Shown: piece by piece, positions 1-7,417 of the stretch
Layout of the letters: each line of letters opens with the position of its first letter
How positions within the stretch are numbered: the stretch's first letter is position 1
Source: Tenuifilum sp. 4138str
Lineage (GTDB): Bacteria; Bacteroidota; Bacteroidia; Bacteroidales; Tenuifilaceae
Direction: 5' to 3'
DNA: 64,000 bases
Assembly (NCBI RefSeq): GCF_041102575.1
Contig: NZ_JBGCUE010000014.1
Span: forward strand, 1-64,000
The notes under the pieces: generated by a model
What the model was told of the DNA's origin: nothing
Seen by the model: the letters and a program-made list of their open reading frames with translations, nothing else
The model's database searches: none
Translations under genes and position numbers: made by a program

Positions 1-74
1 CCATTCCGAACAGGGCAGTTAAGCCCGCCAGCGCCGATGGTACTGCGTCACAGCGGGAGAGTAGGTCGCCGCCC
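1..74 (+). rRNA. rrf: 5S ribosomal RNA, 3' part
   Basis: The first ~74 bases carry the conserved 3' half of bacterial 5S rRNA: the CCATTCCGAACAG loop at the left edge, the GCCGATGGTACTGC segment and the final GGGAGAGTAGGTCGCCGCC. The 5' part lies outside the window. A strong intrinsic terminator follows within ten bases, so this is the end of an rRNA operon on the plus strand. The exact 3' end is uncertain by a few bases because a C-run follows. Confidence 0.95.
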
Positions 75-83
75 CCCCCTTAC

Positions 84-116
84 GCCCCGCGGGATTACCC
101 CGCGGGGCTTTTTTAT
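84..116 (+). terminator. rRNA operon intrinsic terminator
   Basis: A 10-bp perfect GC-rich stem (84-93 with 99-108), loop ATTAC, followed by a T-run at 109-114. It sits directly behind 5S rRNA and should end the rRNA transcript. Confidence 0.93.
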
Positions 117-149
117 TTTGGTACCCGTCCAAGCCTAACGCTGCGCCTA

Positions 150-400
150 GGCCATAAAAAAAGGAATTTTTACTACATTTACTGAAGGCTACCGGGCGGA
201 GCGGCGTATGCCGCACGCGTTTAAAAACGAGCGGGAGTGAGGGTAGTAAAGCGTAAGAAGTAATTGTCACGGACTACAAGTCCGCGCAAGCAATGGCGGG
301 TGAAATGTTAATGTTACCGCACGGATTGGCTTTGCCGAACTCCCTTCGGTCGGTTGCAAATCCGCGCGAGCGGGGGGTTAAACACCATGTCAGCCTGAAA
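150..400. repeat. Gene-free repeat block behind the rRNA operon
   Basis: This stretch has no credible gene. It holds pieces also found at 1208-1830. The 25-base segment 316-340 is the reverse complement of 1384-1408 and 1694-1718. The segment around 358-375 is the reverse complement of 1320-1337 and 1661-1678. The GCCGCACGCGT motif near 209-219 and the small hairpin GGACT-ACA-AGTCC near 273 recur at 1510-1480 and 1770-1820. It looks like a partly inverted, degenerate copy of the same intergenic repeat family. Confidence 0.7.
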
Positions 401-451
401 TATGTCCATTAAGCCAAAAATTATTTTTGAAAAATATAAACAAATAATAAA

Positions 452-1021
452 ATGCGAATGACTATGAAAAACAAGATTTATTTTTTATTAATATTATTGC
501 AAATAAGTTGCAGTAATAAAAGTCAAAATAAATTTACTTTTGATAAAATGCCATTAGATACTACAAAGTGGTGTGCAACAGATACTATTTTAATTGATTT
601 AAATCAGGATAAAATTAAAGATGTGATTTTGGTATTTGATAAATATAGAGGAATGGTAAGGCCAGATGATATCCAAACGCTTATTCTTTTTTATTTAGGT
701 AAGAAAGATTTTAAGTATTCTTTTATAAGTAAAGCAGAAAAAATTATTTATTCCCCGTATTATAAAATTATTAAAAAAAATAATGGGTTTTATATTCAAC
801 AAGAAAGCATGGATGATTATAAAATATCCCAAACTTTTTTTAAATATGAAAATGGATTTATTGTAGCTTATAAAGAAATAATAATTCAAAAAATTGAAAA
901 AGGAATAATCGATGAAAATACAGGAGAGGTTATAACAACAAGTGTTAAAATTGATACAATTAGTAACCAAAATATTAATATATTAGCAGATGAATATAAT
1001 TTTAACAGATTAATAAGGTGA
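452..1021 (+). CDS. Hypothetical AT-rich lipoprotein
   Basis: I do not recognise the family. The 189-residue product starts with a short charged N-terminus, a hydrophobic stretch and a plausible lipobox (LLQISC, Cys at about residue 20), so it is probably exported and lipidated. The mature part is rich in Lys, Asp, Tyr and Ile, with a segment LIDLNQDKIKDVILVFD that resembles FG-GAP/VCBS-like or C2-type Asp-rich turns; that resemblance is weak. Two in-frame ATGs (452 and 464) are possible; the second gives a more typical signal peptide. Its base composition is far more AT-rich than the surrounding chromosome, and it sits between an rRNA operon and a repeat/IS strip, which suggests recent acquisition. 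No operon partner is visible. Confidence 0.7.
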   Translation: MRMTMKNKIYFLLILLQISCSNKSQNKFTFDKMPLDTTKWCATDTILIDLNQDKIKDVILVFDKYRGMVRPDDIQTLILFYLGKKDFKYSFISKAEKIIYSPYYKIIKKNNGFYIQQESMDDYKISQTFFKYENGFIVAYKEIIIQKIEKGIIDENTGEVITTSVKIDTISNQNINILADEYNFNRLIR

Positions 1022-1132
1022 TAGTAATATTAGAGCTTATAAATTTTTTGTAAACACACCCACCTATCCAAAGTCTAAATCATTGCAGATTAGCGCATTT
1101 CTTCGATTACGCCGAGCTGCAAAAACTACATT

Positions 1133-1231
1133 AAGGTCACCAGTAGGCTACCTGCCTTTACCACCACCGATTGGGACGTAAACGGCAATGGAGTATTCGA
1201 CAACACCGACCCTGTTCGGCCGAGGTTGTAA
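1133..1231 (+). pseudogene. Possible remnant of a coding sequence
   Basis: The plus-strand frame 1133-1231 reads KVTSRLPAFTTTDWDVNGNG then VFDNTDPVRPRL and stop. The Asp/Asn/Gly-rich part looks like a calcium-type or dockerin-like D-x-N-x-N-G turn of a secreted protein. Upstream, another frame (about 1093-1128) reads AHFFDYAELQKL, as if a frameshift separates the two. There is no start codon and the repeat unit begins inside its 3' end. This is a weak call: composition is protein-like but the fragment is short. Confidence 0.3.
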
Positions 1232-1830
1232 AAAGCAATAAACGAACCGCGTTCGGTGGCGGTTGCACCGCCGTCGCGCTATCAGCAACAGGCTGCGCCT
1301 GAGTTTTTTATAATTTCCTCCCCGCTCGCGCGGATTTACCTTCGGTGAGCTCCCTTCGGTCGGTTGTAATCCGTGCGGTTATTGTTCGGCAAAGCCAATC
1401 CGTGCGGTTATTTCAATAAAGCATAGTTGAAATAAACAATAAAAAGTAATAAGAAGTATTTGTCACGGGCTACAAGCCCGCGCCAGCAATGAGCCGGCAA
1501 TGAGTGGCGTATGCCGCACGCGTCCATAGACGCACGCGTACGAGAGTTTCCCTGTTCGGCCGAGGCTGTTAAAAGTAATAAACGAACCGCGTTCGGCGGC
1601 GGTTGCACCGCCGTCGCGCTATCAGCAACAGGCTGCGCCTGAGTTTTTTATAATTTCCTCCCCGCTCGCGCGGATTTGCAATCCGTGCGGTTGCTGTTCG
1701 GCAAAGCCAATCCGTGCGGTTATTTCAATAAAGCATAGTTGAAATAAACAATAAAGAGTAAGAAGTATTTGTCACGGACTACAAGTCCGCGCCAGCAATG
1801 AGTGGCGTATGCCGCACGCGTCAAAAGACG
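1210..1830 (+). repeat. Tandem ~340-base intergenic repeat, two copies
   Basis: Copy 1 (1210-1550) and copy 2 (1551-1830) start with the same CCCTGTTCGGCCGAGG sequence and stay nearly identical through the GCAACAGGCTGCGCC and AAAGCATAGTTGAAATAAAC segments. Copy 1 has about 30 extra bases near 1338-1367, so the offset drops from 341 to 311. Each copy ends in a hairpin (ACGGRCTACAAGYCCG) and a palindromic GCCGCACGCGTC...GACG element. No convincing gene lies inside; minus-strand frames in both copies are by-products of the repeat. The IS110 element is inserted in the terminal palindrome of copy 2. Confidence 0.85.
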
Positions 1831-1867
1831 TGCCTTTACTTTGTAAAATAATATTTCACTAAATTTA

Positions 1868-2020
1868 TTGAGAGGAAAGCGGAGGTGAACTATGAGACGC
1901 GCTAAGTTCATGGTTTATTTCGCGCAACAGTCCTCCGCCTCCCTCTGCAACCGTTGAATGGCCTTAGATAGAATGATAGACTTGCAGGTCTAGTAAAGGC
2001 TTTAAGGAAATTCAACATTT
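1868..2020 (+). ncRNA. Candidate bridge RNA of the IS110 element
   Basis: Seen: domain 1 is closed by AGAGG/CCTCT (1871-1875/1942-1946) and GCGGAGG/CCTCCGC (1879-1885/1932-1938), with an inner TGAACT/AGTTCA pair (1886-1891/1905-1910). Domain 2 is closed by TTGAAT/ATTCAA (1954-1959/2010-2015) and CCTTA/TAAGG (1962-1966/2003-2007), with an apical TAGAC/GTCTA hairpin (1977-1981/1988-1992). Guide-like loop segments: AGACG (1895-1899) equals the left flank 1826-1830; TTCGCGCA (1919-1926) is the reverse complement of the right flank 3080-3087; ATAGAATG (1968-1975) equals the right end 3074-3081; GTAAAGGC (1993-2000) is the reverse complement of the left end 1832-1839. Known: IS110 bridge RNAs have a target-binding loop followed by a donor-binding loop with same-sense left and antisense right guides. 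Inferred: transcript ends are approximate. Confidence 0.85.
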
Positions 2021-2043
2021 GTTTTACCCCTAAAAACAAAGGT

Positions 2044-3051
2044 ATGAAAAAATTTTCCACACACGTCGGGATTGATGTATCAAAGTCGACTCTGGATGTT
2101 TGCATCCTAAAGGCTGAGGGAATGAGCGTTGTCGGCATGTCGGTTGTTCCAAATACCCAGCAGGGCATACGGAGGGTTTTCCGCGAGCTAAGGCACCTCA
2201 ACGCTTATGGCGACGACACCCTGTTCTGCTTTGAGAACACGGGGGTCTACTCCGTGCCGCTTTGCCTATGCCTGTCCGAGGCGGGGCTCCCCTACTGGGA
2301 GGTTCCCGCCCTGGAGATCAAGAAGTCCAAGGGCATTACCCGGGGCAAAACGGACAGGACTGACGCGCAGGATATTGCACGGTACAGCGTTAGAAGTCTC
2401 GATAAGTTTAAGGCCTCCTCCATGCCCGAGGTAGAGATCCAGCGGATGAAGGTGCTATTCGCGGAGCGGGATAAGACGGTACGTGCGCTGAAACTTTTCG
2501 AGAGCACCACGGAGGGCGCGGCGTTCCTTCCCCCATCAATCTACAAATCCGTTGAATCCCAGAACCGAAAGACCATTGCGTACCTCCGGAAGGCCCTGAG
2601 GGCAATCGATGCTAAAATCCGGGGCGTTCGGGAGCGGAACGAGCCGTTGAACGCACAGTACAACCTGCTAAGAAGCGTTCCGGGTATCGGGGATGTGACC
2701 GCAACGTACATGATTATCGCTACCGGTGGCTTTAAGCGGTTCGGAAGCTGGAGGAAATTTGCCTGCTACTCCGGAATAGCCCCCTTCCAGTACGCATCGG
2801 GCTCAAGCATAAGGGGCAAAACGCGGGTTAACCATCTCGCGGATAAAAAGATGAAATCGCTGTTGAACATGGCCGTGCTGTCGGCCGTCAAGCACGACCC
2901 AGAGCTGAAGGAGTACTACGAACGAAAAAAGCACGAGGGCAAGAACCCCATGCTGGTGCTCAACAACATCCGCTGCAAAATAGTGAGCAGAGCCTTTGCT
3001 GTTATAGACAGAGCTTCGCCGTATGTCAATTTAAAAAAATTTGCGGCCTAG
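2044..3051 (+). CDS. IS110-family transposase (DEDD/serine recombinase)
   Basis: The 335-residue protein has the two-domain IS110 architecture. The N-terminal RuvC-like domain shows GIDVSK with Asp11, Glu64 in CFENTG, and Asp104/Asp107 in GKTDRTDAQD, giving the DEDD set. The C-terminal transposase_20 region (about 205-330) shows VPGIGDVTA, YSGIAPFQYASGSS and RGKTR, where the SGSS block around residues 252-255 should hold the catalytic serine. In this family the protein recombines donor and target DNA held by a bridge RNA encoded beside it. The ATG at 2044 lies right after the structured left end, whose last stem closes at 2015. The gene is clearly more GC-rich than the chromosome around it. 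All motifs are intact, so it is probably active. Confidence 0.95.
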   Translation: MKKFSTHVGIDVSKSTLDVCILKAEGMSVVGMSVVPNTQQGIRRVFRELRHLNAYGDDTLFCFENTGVYSVPLCLCLSEAGLPYWEVPALEIKKSKGITRGKTDRTDAQDIARYSVRSLDKFKASSMPEVEIQRMKVLFAERDKTVRALKLFESTTEGAAFLPPSIYKSVESQNRKTIAYLRKALRAIDAKIRGVRERNEPLNAQYNLLRSVPGIGDVTATYMIIATGGFKRFGSWRKFACYSGIAPFQYASGSSIRGKTRVNHLADKKMKSLLNMAVLSAVKHDPELKEYYERKKHEGKNPMLVLNNIRCKIVSRAFAVIDRASPYVNLKKFAA

Positions 3052-3173
3052 TATTTTTTCCTTGCTTTTTATCATAGAATGCGCGAACGAGAGTATACAG
3101 ACTCGCGCAAGCCAGAGTATTCACCAAGTTAAACCATATTGTCCGTATTCAATCAAAACCTTAAAATAGCATT

Positions 3174-4277
3174 ATGCAAAGGTTAGCACATTTATTACTA
3201 GCAGTTTTGGTTTTGGTTTTATTGTCGTCGTGGGGTGGAACCGGGCATTACATCATTAGCCTTGAGGCAAGCCGATCGTTCAACACGGAAATGCAACAGT
3301 TTGCCGATTGGGCAAACTACCTGGCCGGCCATGCATCGGATGCCGATAACCGTAAAAGTTCCGATCCTACTGAGGCTCCAAAGCATTACATCGATATTGA
3401 TAACTATACGGAATTTCTTACCAACCAGCCGATGCCCCTGAGTTTGTCCGAAGCTGTTAGCAAGTATGGTAATAGCTTTGTGGTTGACAATGGTATATTG
3501 CCCTGGGCAACCAAAGTAACCTACGATTCATTGGTTATTGCTTTACGGAACGGCAGGATTGATAGGGCTAAGCTGCTGGCCGCTGATCTTGGTCACTATG
3601 TAGCCGATGGGCATATGCCGCTGCATCTGACCAAAAACTACAATGGTCAGCTTACCGGCAACACCGGAATACACTCCAGGTATGAGTCAACAATGATTAA
3701 CGCCCATGCCGATGAGTTCTATAATAGTCAGCCCCGTGAGATAGTCTTAGTTCAGAATGTTCAGCAATACATATTTGATTACATCTACTTCAACTATCAG
3801 TACGTAGATTCAATACTGGAGGCCGACAACTATGCCAGGAGCATCAATCCCGATTACAGCTCATCGGCATACAGGGATACTCTTTGGGTAAAGACAAAAG
3901 GTTTTACAAAAAGGTTATTTGCGGCTGCATCGCAACGATTGGCTGAGCTGATTTACAGCGCATGGGTTGAGGCCGGAAGGCCATCGGTAACAAGCACTGC
4001 CGAGGTTAACCTTGATAGGGCTACAATGTATGTTTATCCGAATCCCACCAATGGACAAGTAAATGTCACCTATAGCAATTCGGGCGGTGAAAATTATTAC
4101 CTGGAGATTTTCGATATGCTTGGCAATACTTTAAAACGATACAGTCTGAATTCAATATCGAGCTCATCGGGTCACCTAACCGAAAACCTGAATTTTCCCT
4201 CAGGGGCTTACCTCTTTAGGTTGAGCAACAATAACATTAGCATTACTCAGAGAGTTATAGTCCAAAAAAATGATTGA
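3174..4277 (+). CDS. Secreted S1/P1-type nuclease with type IX sorting domain
   Basis: The 367-residue product begins with a signal peptide (about residues 1-20) directly followed by WGGTGH, the N-terminal zinc-ligand signature of S1/P1 nucleases. Further ligand candidates are APKHYIDID and DLGHYVADGHMPLH, the His/Asp-rich core of the S1/P1-phospholipase C fold. These zinc enzymes cleave single-stranded nucleic acids, often with 3'-nucleotidase activity. The last ~80 residues (from YVYPNPTNG to RVIVQKND) form a Por secretion-system C-terminal sorting domain, so the enzyme should cross the outer membrane by the type IX system and be anchored or released. Function is probably nucleic-acid scavenging outside the cell. 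The gene is alone on its strand segment, downstream of the IS. Confidence 0.88.
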   Translation: MQRLAHLLLAVLVLVLLSSWGGTGHYIISLEASRSFNTEMQQFADWANYLAGHASDADNRKSSDPTEAPKHYIDIDNYTEFLTNQPMPLSLSEAVSKYGNSFVVDNGILPWATKVTYDSLVIALRNGRIDRAKLLAADLGHYVADGHMPLHLTKNYNGQLTGNTGIHSRYESTMINAHADEFYNSQPREIVLVQNVQQYIFDYIYFNYQYVDSILEADNYARSINPDYSSSAYRDTLWVKTKGFTKRLFAAASQRLAELIYSAWVEAGRPSVTSTAEVNLDRATMYVYPNPTNGQVNVTYSNSGGENYYLEIFDMLGNTLKRYSLNSISSSSGHLTENLNFPSGAYLFRLSNNNISITQRVIVQKND

Positions 4278-4285
4278 AATCATGG

Positions 4286-4314
4286 TTTAATCATTGGTTA
4301 TTAAACTAACTTTG
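4286..4314 (+). promoter_or_regulatory. Bacteroidota-type promoter
   Basis: TAACTTTG at 4307-4314 fits the -7 box TAnnTTTG; TTTA at 4286-4289 is an imperfect -33 box 17 bases upstream. It lies about 20 bases before the ATG at 4336. Confidence 0.55.
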
Positions 4315-4335
4315 CATTAAGCAAACGCATTGACC

Positions 4336-5076
4336 ATGAAAAAATCGGATTTAGCGATAATATCGATCGGAATAGTTGTAGCGTTTGGGCTATGCGGTTA
4401 TTTAATAGGCCAGTCGATTGAAAACTTTAGGAATGGCGACCGTACCATTCTGGTAAAAGGTTTTGCCGAGCGTGAGGTAAAAGCCGATTTGGCAGTTTGG
4501 AGCATAAGCTGCCGTGCGGCCAGCAACGATTTGGTTGAAGGGGCTAAACGTATTGAGCAGGATCAGAAGAAGATCATCGATTTCCTTGTGGCTAAGGGAA
4601 TTGGCAAGGAAGAGATTATCAGCCGCGAAATTCGAGTTAACGATAGGTTAGCCAATGAGTATGGCGGCTACGACAATGTAAACTTTAGGTATGTGATTGT
4701 TAAGGTGCTCCAGGTTCGAAGCACGAATGTGGACAGGGTACAGGAGGTAAGCCGCCTAACCGATGAGCTTGTCCGTGCCGGTGTGGTTATAAGCCAGAAC
4801 GATTACTCCAATAACCTCCAGTACTACTTTACCAAGCTAAACGATATTAAGCCCAAAATGCTTACTGAGGCTACCCAGAATGCCAGGGAGGCAGCAATCT
4901 CCTTTGCCAGTGAGAGTGGAGTTAAGCTTGGCAAACTTAAAAGGGCAAGCCAGGGGCTGTTTACCATTGTCGACAGGGATCAGTCGCTCTCGGGTGGCGA
5001 TAGCTTTGCCTCAGGTAACAGCGATATTGTAAAAAGGGTTAGGGTAGTAATTAGCGTTGAATACTCAATAAAGTAA
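4336..5076 (+). CDS. SIMPL domain-containing protein
   Basis: An N-terminal membrane anchor or signal (IISIGIVVAFGLCGYLIG) is followed by the SIMPL/DUF541 domain: TILVKGFAEREVKADLAVWSI, the variable middle with a DRVQEVSRLTDELVRAGV helix, and the ISVEYSI end strand. Proteins of this family are periplasmic or surface-exposed; their biochemical role is not settled, with links to oxidative stress and signalling in other bacteria. I use ATG 4336; a TTG two codons upstream (4330) is also in frame but less likely. The gene precedes proline dehydrogenase by 31 bases on the same strand and may be co-transcribed with it. Confidence 0.85.
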   Translation: MKKSDLAIISIGIVVAFGLCGYLIGQSIENFRNGDRTILVKGFAEREVKADLAVWSISCRAASNDLVEGAKRIEQDQKKIIDFLVAKGIGKEEIISREIRVNDRLANEYGGYDNVNFRYVIVKVLQVRSTNVDRVQEVSRLTDELVRAGVVISQNDYSNNLQYYFTKLNDIKPKMLTEATQNAREAAISFASESGVKLGKLKRASQGLFTIVDRDQSLSGGDSFASGNSDIVKRVRVVISVEYSIK

Positions 5077-5107
5077 CCATAAGTTTAACCATTAATTTTG
5101 AATTGTT

Positions 5108-6019
5108 ATGTTCAATAAGATGATTGCATCAATGCTTCCGTACTTTCCCAAGAAGCTGGTGTGGATTTTTTCAAAACGTTACATTGCCGGCGAAACCATT
5201 GCCGATGCCATTAGGGTTTCCAAGGAACTGAATGCTCAAGGGATAAAGGTAACCATTGATATTCTGGGTGAATTCATAAAGGATTTAGGTGAGGCCGAAC
5301 GTAACAAAATGGAGTATCTGGAGCTTATTGATACCATTCAGAAGGAAAACATAGATGGTAACTACTCATTGAAACCCACCTCGTTTGGGCTGTTAATTGA
5401 TAAGGAGATTTGCTACAACCATATCCGTGAAATTGTTGCTAAGGCTGCGTCGTACGGTAATTTCATCCGTATCGATATGGAGGACTCGCCCTGCACCAGC
5501 ATGGAGATTGAACTCTACCGTAGGTTAAAAGCCGAGTTCCCCAAAAATGTTGGTTTGGTATTCCAGGCATACCTAAAGCGTACGCTTAAGGATTTGCAGG
5601 ATTTAATGGATATCCATACCGATGAGCATCCTAACAACTATAGGCTTTGCAAGGGGATTTATGTTGAGCCGGCTGAAATTGCCTACAAGAAATACGAAGA
5701 GATTAACCAGCATTTCCTCGAGGATCTTGAATTCCTACTGAAAAACGGCAACTATGTAGGTATTGCTACTCACGATAAACCAATTATTGAGGGAGCGTAT
5801 AAACTGATTGAGAAGTATAATGTACCCAAGAATAAGTATGAGTTTCAGATGCTTTACGGTGTTACCCCTGAACTCCGGAAATCGATAGTTGATAGGGGGC
5901 ACACCATGAGGGTTTACGTGCCATTTGGCAAGGAGTGGTTCGGTTACTCAACCCGTCGACTCAAGGAAAATCCCAAAATGGCTAGCCATATCATCAAGGC
6001 ACTCTTTTTCAGGGGATAA
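5108..6019 (+). CDS. Proline dehydrogenase
   Basis: The 303-residue protein matches the stand-alone, FAD-dependent PutA/ProDH TIM-barrel family, which oxidises L-proline to pyrroline-5-carboxylate and feeds electrons to quinones. Visible family features: GNFIRIDMEDSP (core barrel strand), LVFQAYLKRTLKD, the RLCKGIYVEP segment, GIATHDKPII, and the C-terminal signature EFQMLYGVTPELR with RVYVPFGKEWFGYSTRRLKE (substrate-binding Arg pair). Length is typical of the short monofunctional type. A terminator follows 20 bases behind the stop. No P5C dehydrogenase is adjacent in this window. Confidence 0.93.
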   Translation: MFNKMIASMLPYFPKKLVWIFSKRYIAGETIADAIRVSKELNAQGIKVTIDILGEFIKDLGEAERNKMEYLELIDTIQKENIDGNYSLKPTSFGLLIDKEICYNHIREIVAKAASYGNFIRIDMEDSPCTSMEIELYRRLKAEFPKNVGLVFQAYLKRTLKDLQDLMDIHTDEHPNNYRLCKGIYVEPAEIAYKKYEEINQHFLEDLEFLLKNGNYVGIATHDKPIIEGAYKLIEKYNVPKNKYEFQMLYGVTPELRKSIVDRGHTMRVYVPFGKEWFGYSTRRLKENPKMASHIIKALFFRG

Positions 6020-6039
6020 TAACGCATATTGTTTTTCAT

Positions 6040-6069
6040 AGCTCCGGTGTATTCCGGAGCTTTTATTTT
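6040..6069 (+). terminator. Intrinsic terminator after proline dehydrogenase
   Basis: Perfect 8-bp stem AGCTCCGG/CCGGAGCT (6040-6047/6054-6061) with loop TGTATT and a following T-rich tract. Confidence 0.88.
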
Positions 6070-6134
6070 TCCTTATCGTATAAACTGCGTATTGAGTGTA
6101 GGATGTTTCTTAGTTACCAGTAGTGCAATACCAA

Positions 6135-6242
6135 TTGCCATCCTGAGCCCCGATATATCGGGATAGACTTCGCTGAAGTATTTCATTGTTCTTTTCTCAT
6201 TAACCCTTTGAAGAGATCCCTAGACTTTGCTCGGGATGGCAA
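6135..6242. repeat. Long inverted-repeat unit (GTCAT family), copy 1
   Basis: Bounded by TTGCCAT (6135-6141) and ATGGCAA (6236-6242). The inner arms CCTGAGC and GCTCGGGAT are also near-complementary, so the unit can fold into one long hairpin. Related units are at 7418-7490, 7564-7652 and 36872-36944. Confidence 0.65.
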
Positions 6243-6257
6243 AAACCCTATCTTCCT

Positions 6258-6480
6258 TTCTGCTCACTTGTCATGTTGAGCTAGCCGAAGCATCTCTTTA
6301 CCATTAATCCTTGTTGTTTTTTTGGAAACCGCTCTTAGCCATGCTATTCTGTTGCGATGCAACGTTTCAGTAATGCTCTTTGGAATGTAAATGCGTGCAT
6401 CGCTATACATTTAAGAATAATCATGGTGTTACAAATATTACGCCCCTACGGGGCTAGATGCGTTGTTCGTTGTTCGTCTA
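6258..6480 (+). repeat. GCGATGCA-hairpin repeat, copy 1
   Basis: A ~220-base unit: GTTGAGCTAGCCGAAGCATC, the TTGTTGTTTTTTTGGAAA tract, an inverted pair GCGATGCA (6354-6361)/TGCATCGC (6396-6403), then ACAAATATTACGCCCC with a GGGGC palindrome and a GTTCGTTGTTCG tail. Four relatives in the same orientation are at 6841, 6991, 36981 and 37201. Confidence 0.8.
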
Positions 6481-6840
6481 ATTGACCTCACCCCTTCCCC
6501 TCTCCTGACAGGAGAGGGGAGCGCTGTTAAAGTCTCCCCTTTCAGGGGAGATTTAGAGGGGTCATCTAGGTTGTTCATGGGATACGACCTCACCCCAGCC
6601 CCTTTTCCTGAGAGGGAATGGAACGGAAGAAGCAAGCTGAGTCATAAAAGCCTGACCCGGCAATGGGTCGGGGGTGGAACGTGGCGGTGGGCTTAGTAAG
6701 CGATACCACATGAGTCACGCCACAGGCGTGCGAATAGTATCGCGTGGCAGTTCCACCCACGGGGTACCCTTCGGGTCGGGCTTTTAAGCCTTGATTTTCT
6801 TTGGTTCTTTCTTGTATCAAGACAAGAAAGAACGTGAAAA

Positions 6841-6990
6841 TCACTCTTTGCAATGTTTTTCCTTTGCGATGCAACGCTTCACCCTTGCTCTTTGGTATAT
6901 GCATTGCGTGCATCGCTATAAATTTTGAATACCACAATACCCAGGGTTTTGACCCTGGGCTAATTCTATTTGCCCCTTCAGGGCGAATAA
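6841..6990 (+). repeat. GCGATGCA-hairpin repeat, copy 2 (short)
   Basis: Partial copy lacking the GCTGAGC lead. The inverted pair is at 6866-6873 and 6909-6916. It ends in the CCCAGGG/CCCTGGG palindrome and GGGCGAATA instead of the GGGGC tail of copy 1. Confidence 0.75.
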
Positions 6991-7315
6991 GATGGCAAAA
7001 ACCCTATCTTCCTTTCTGTTCCCTTGTCATGCTGAGCTCGCCGAAGCATCTCTTTACCTTTAATTCTTGTTGTTTTTTTGGAAACTGCTCTTAGCAATGC
7101 TATTCTGTTGCGATGCAACGTTTCAGTGTTGCTCTTTGGAATGCCATTGTGTGCATCGCCAAAAATTTTGAATACCACAATACCCAGGGTTTTGACCCTG
7201 GGCTAATGTGATATGCTCTTTCAGGGCGAATAATGCACGCGTCTGGAGACGCGTGCTAACAGGTGGGGTTACAAATATTACGCCCCTACGGGGCTGGAGA
7301 CGTTGTTCGTTGTTC
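6991..7315 (+). repeat. GCGATGCA-hairpin repeat, copy 3
   Basis: Full lead (TGTCATGCTGAGCTCGCCG), inverted pair 7110-7117/7152-7159, then the CCCAGGG palindrome, the GCACGCGTC/GACGCGTGC palindrome and the GGGGC tail. It joins tails of both other types in one unit. Confidence 0.78.
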
Positions 7316-7417
7316 GTGAATCGTTGTTGGTGAATATCACGTCACACGCTCTATGAAACTCCGTGTTACGCAGTGTAACTCTGTGATACTTGCTGATGCT
7401 CGATTCATTAGACGATT

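Larger units (their letters stand above)
1831..3081 (+). mobile_element. IS110-family insertion sequence with bridge RNA
   Basis: The element consists of a ~210-base structured left end, one transposase gene and a short right end. I place the borders at the shared dinucleotide TG (1831-1832 and 3080-3081). An RNA guide stretch in the left end matches the right terminus (1968-1975 equals 3074-3081), and another is the reverse complement of the left terminus (1993-2000 versus 1832-1839). There are no terminal inverted repeats and no target duplication, as usual in IS110. Joining the flanks gives GACG-TG-CGCGAACGAGAGT, which matches 16 of 19 bases of the repeat segment at 1532-1550, so the empty site was one of the local palindromic repeats. 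Length is about 1,249 bases with one TG counted. The family is inferred from the transposase. Confidence 0.85.

Noticed and set aside
1-451. tRNA gene downstream of 5S rRNA
   Set aside because: No cloverleaf or CCA-adjacent T-loop signature (GGTTCAAATCC) could be found on either strand.
1408-1911. Two similar minus-strand frames of 63-66 codons
   Set aside because: They are created by the tandem intergenic repeat (same sequence twice) and have no homology-like features.
2292-2605. Minus-strand frames within the IS110 gene
   Set aside because: They are antisense shadows of a GC-rich gene with a clear family match on the plus strand.
3081-3115. Right-end hairpin GCGCGA...TCGCGC as the terminal inverted repeat of the IS
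   Set aside because: The guide matches place it outside the element, and it resembles the GC-rich intergenic repeats that form the target.
6463-7178. Several 60-115-codon reading frames in the repeat field
   Set aside because: They follow the palindromic repeats, are mirrored on both strands, recur with each repeat copy and lack protein-like composition.
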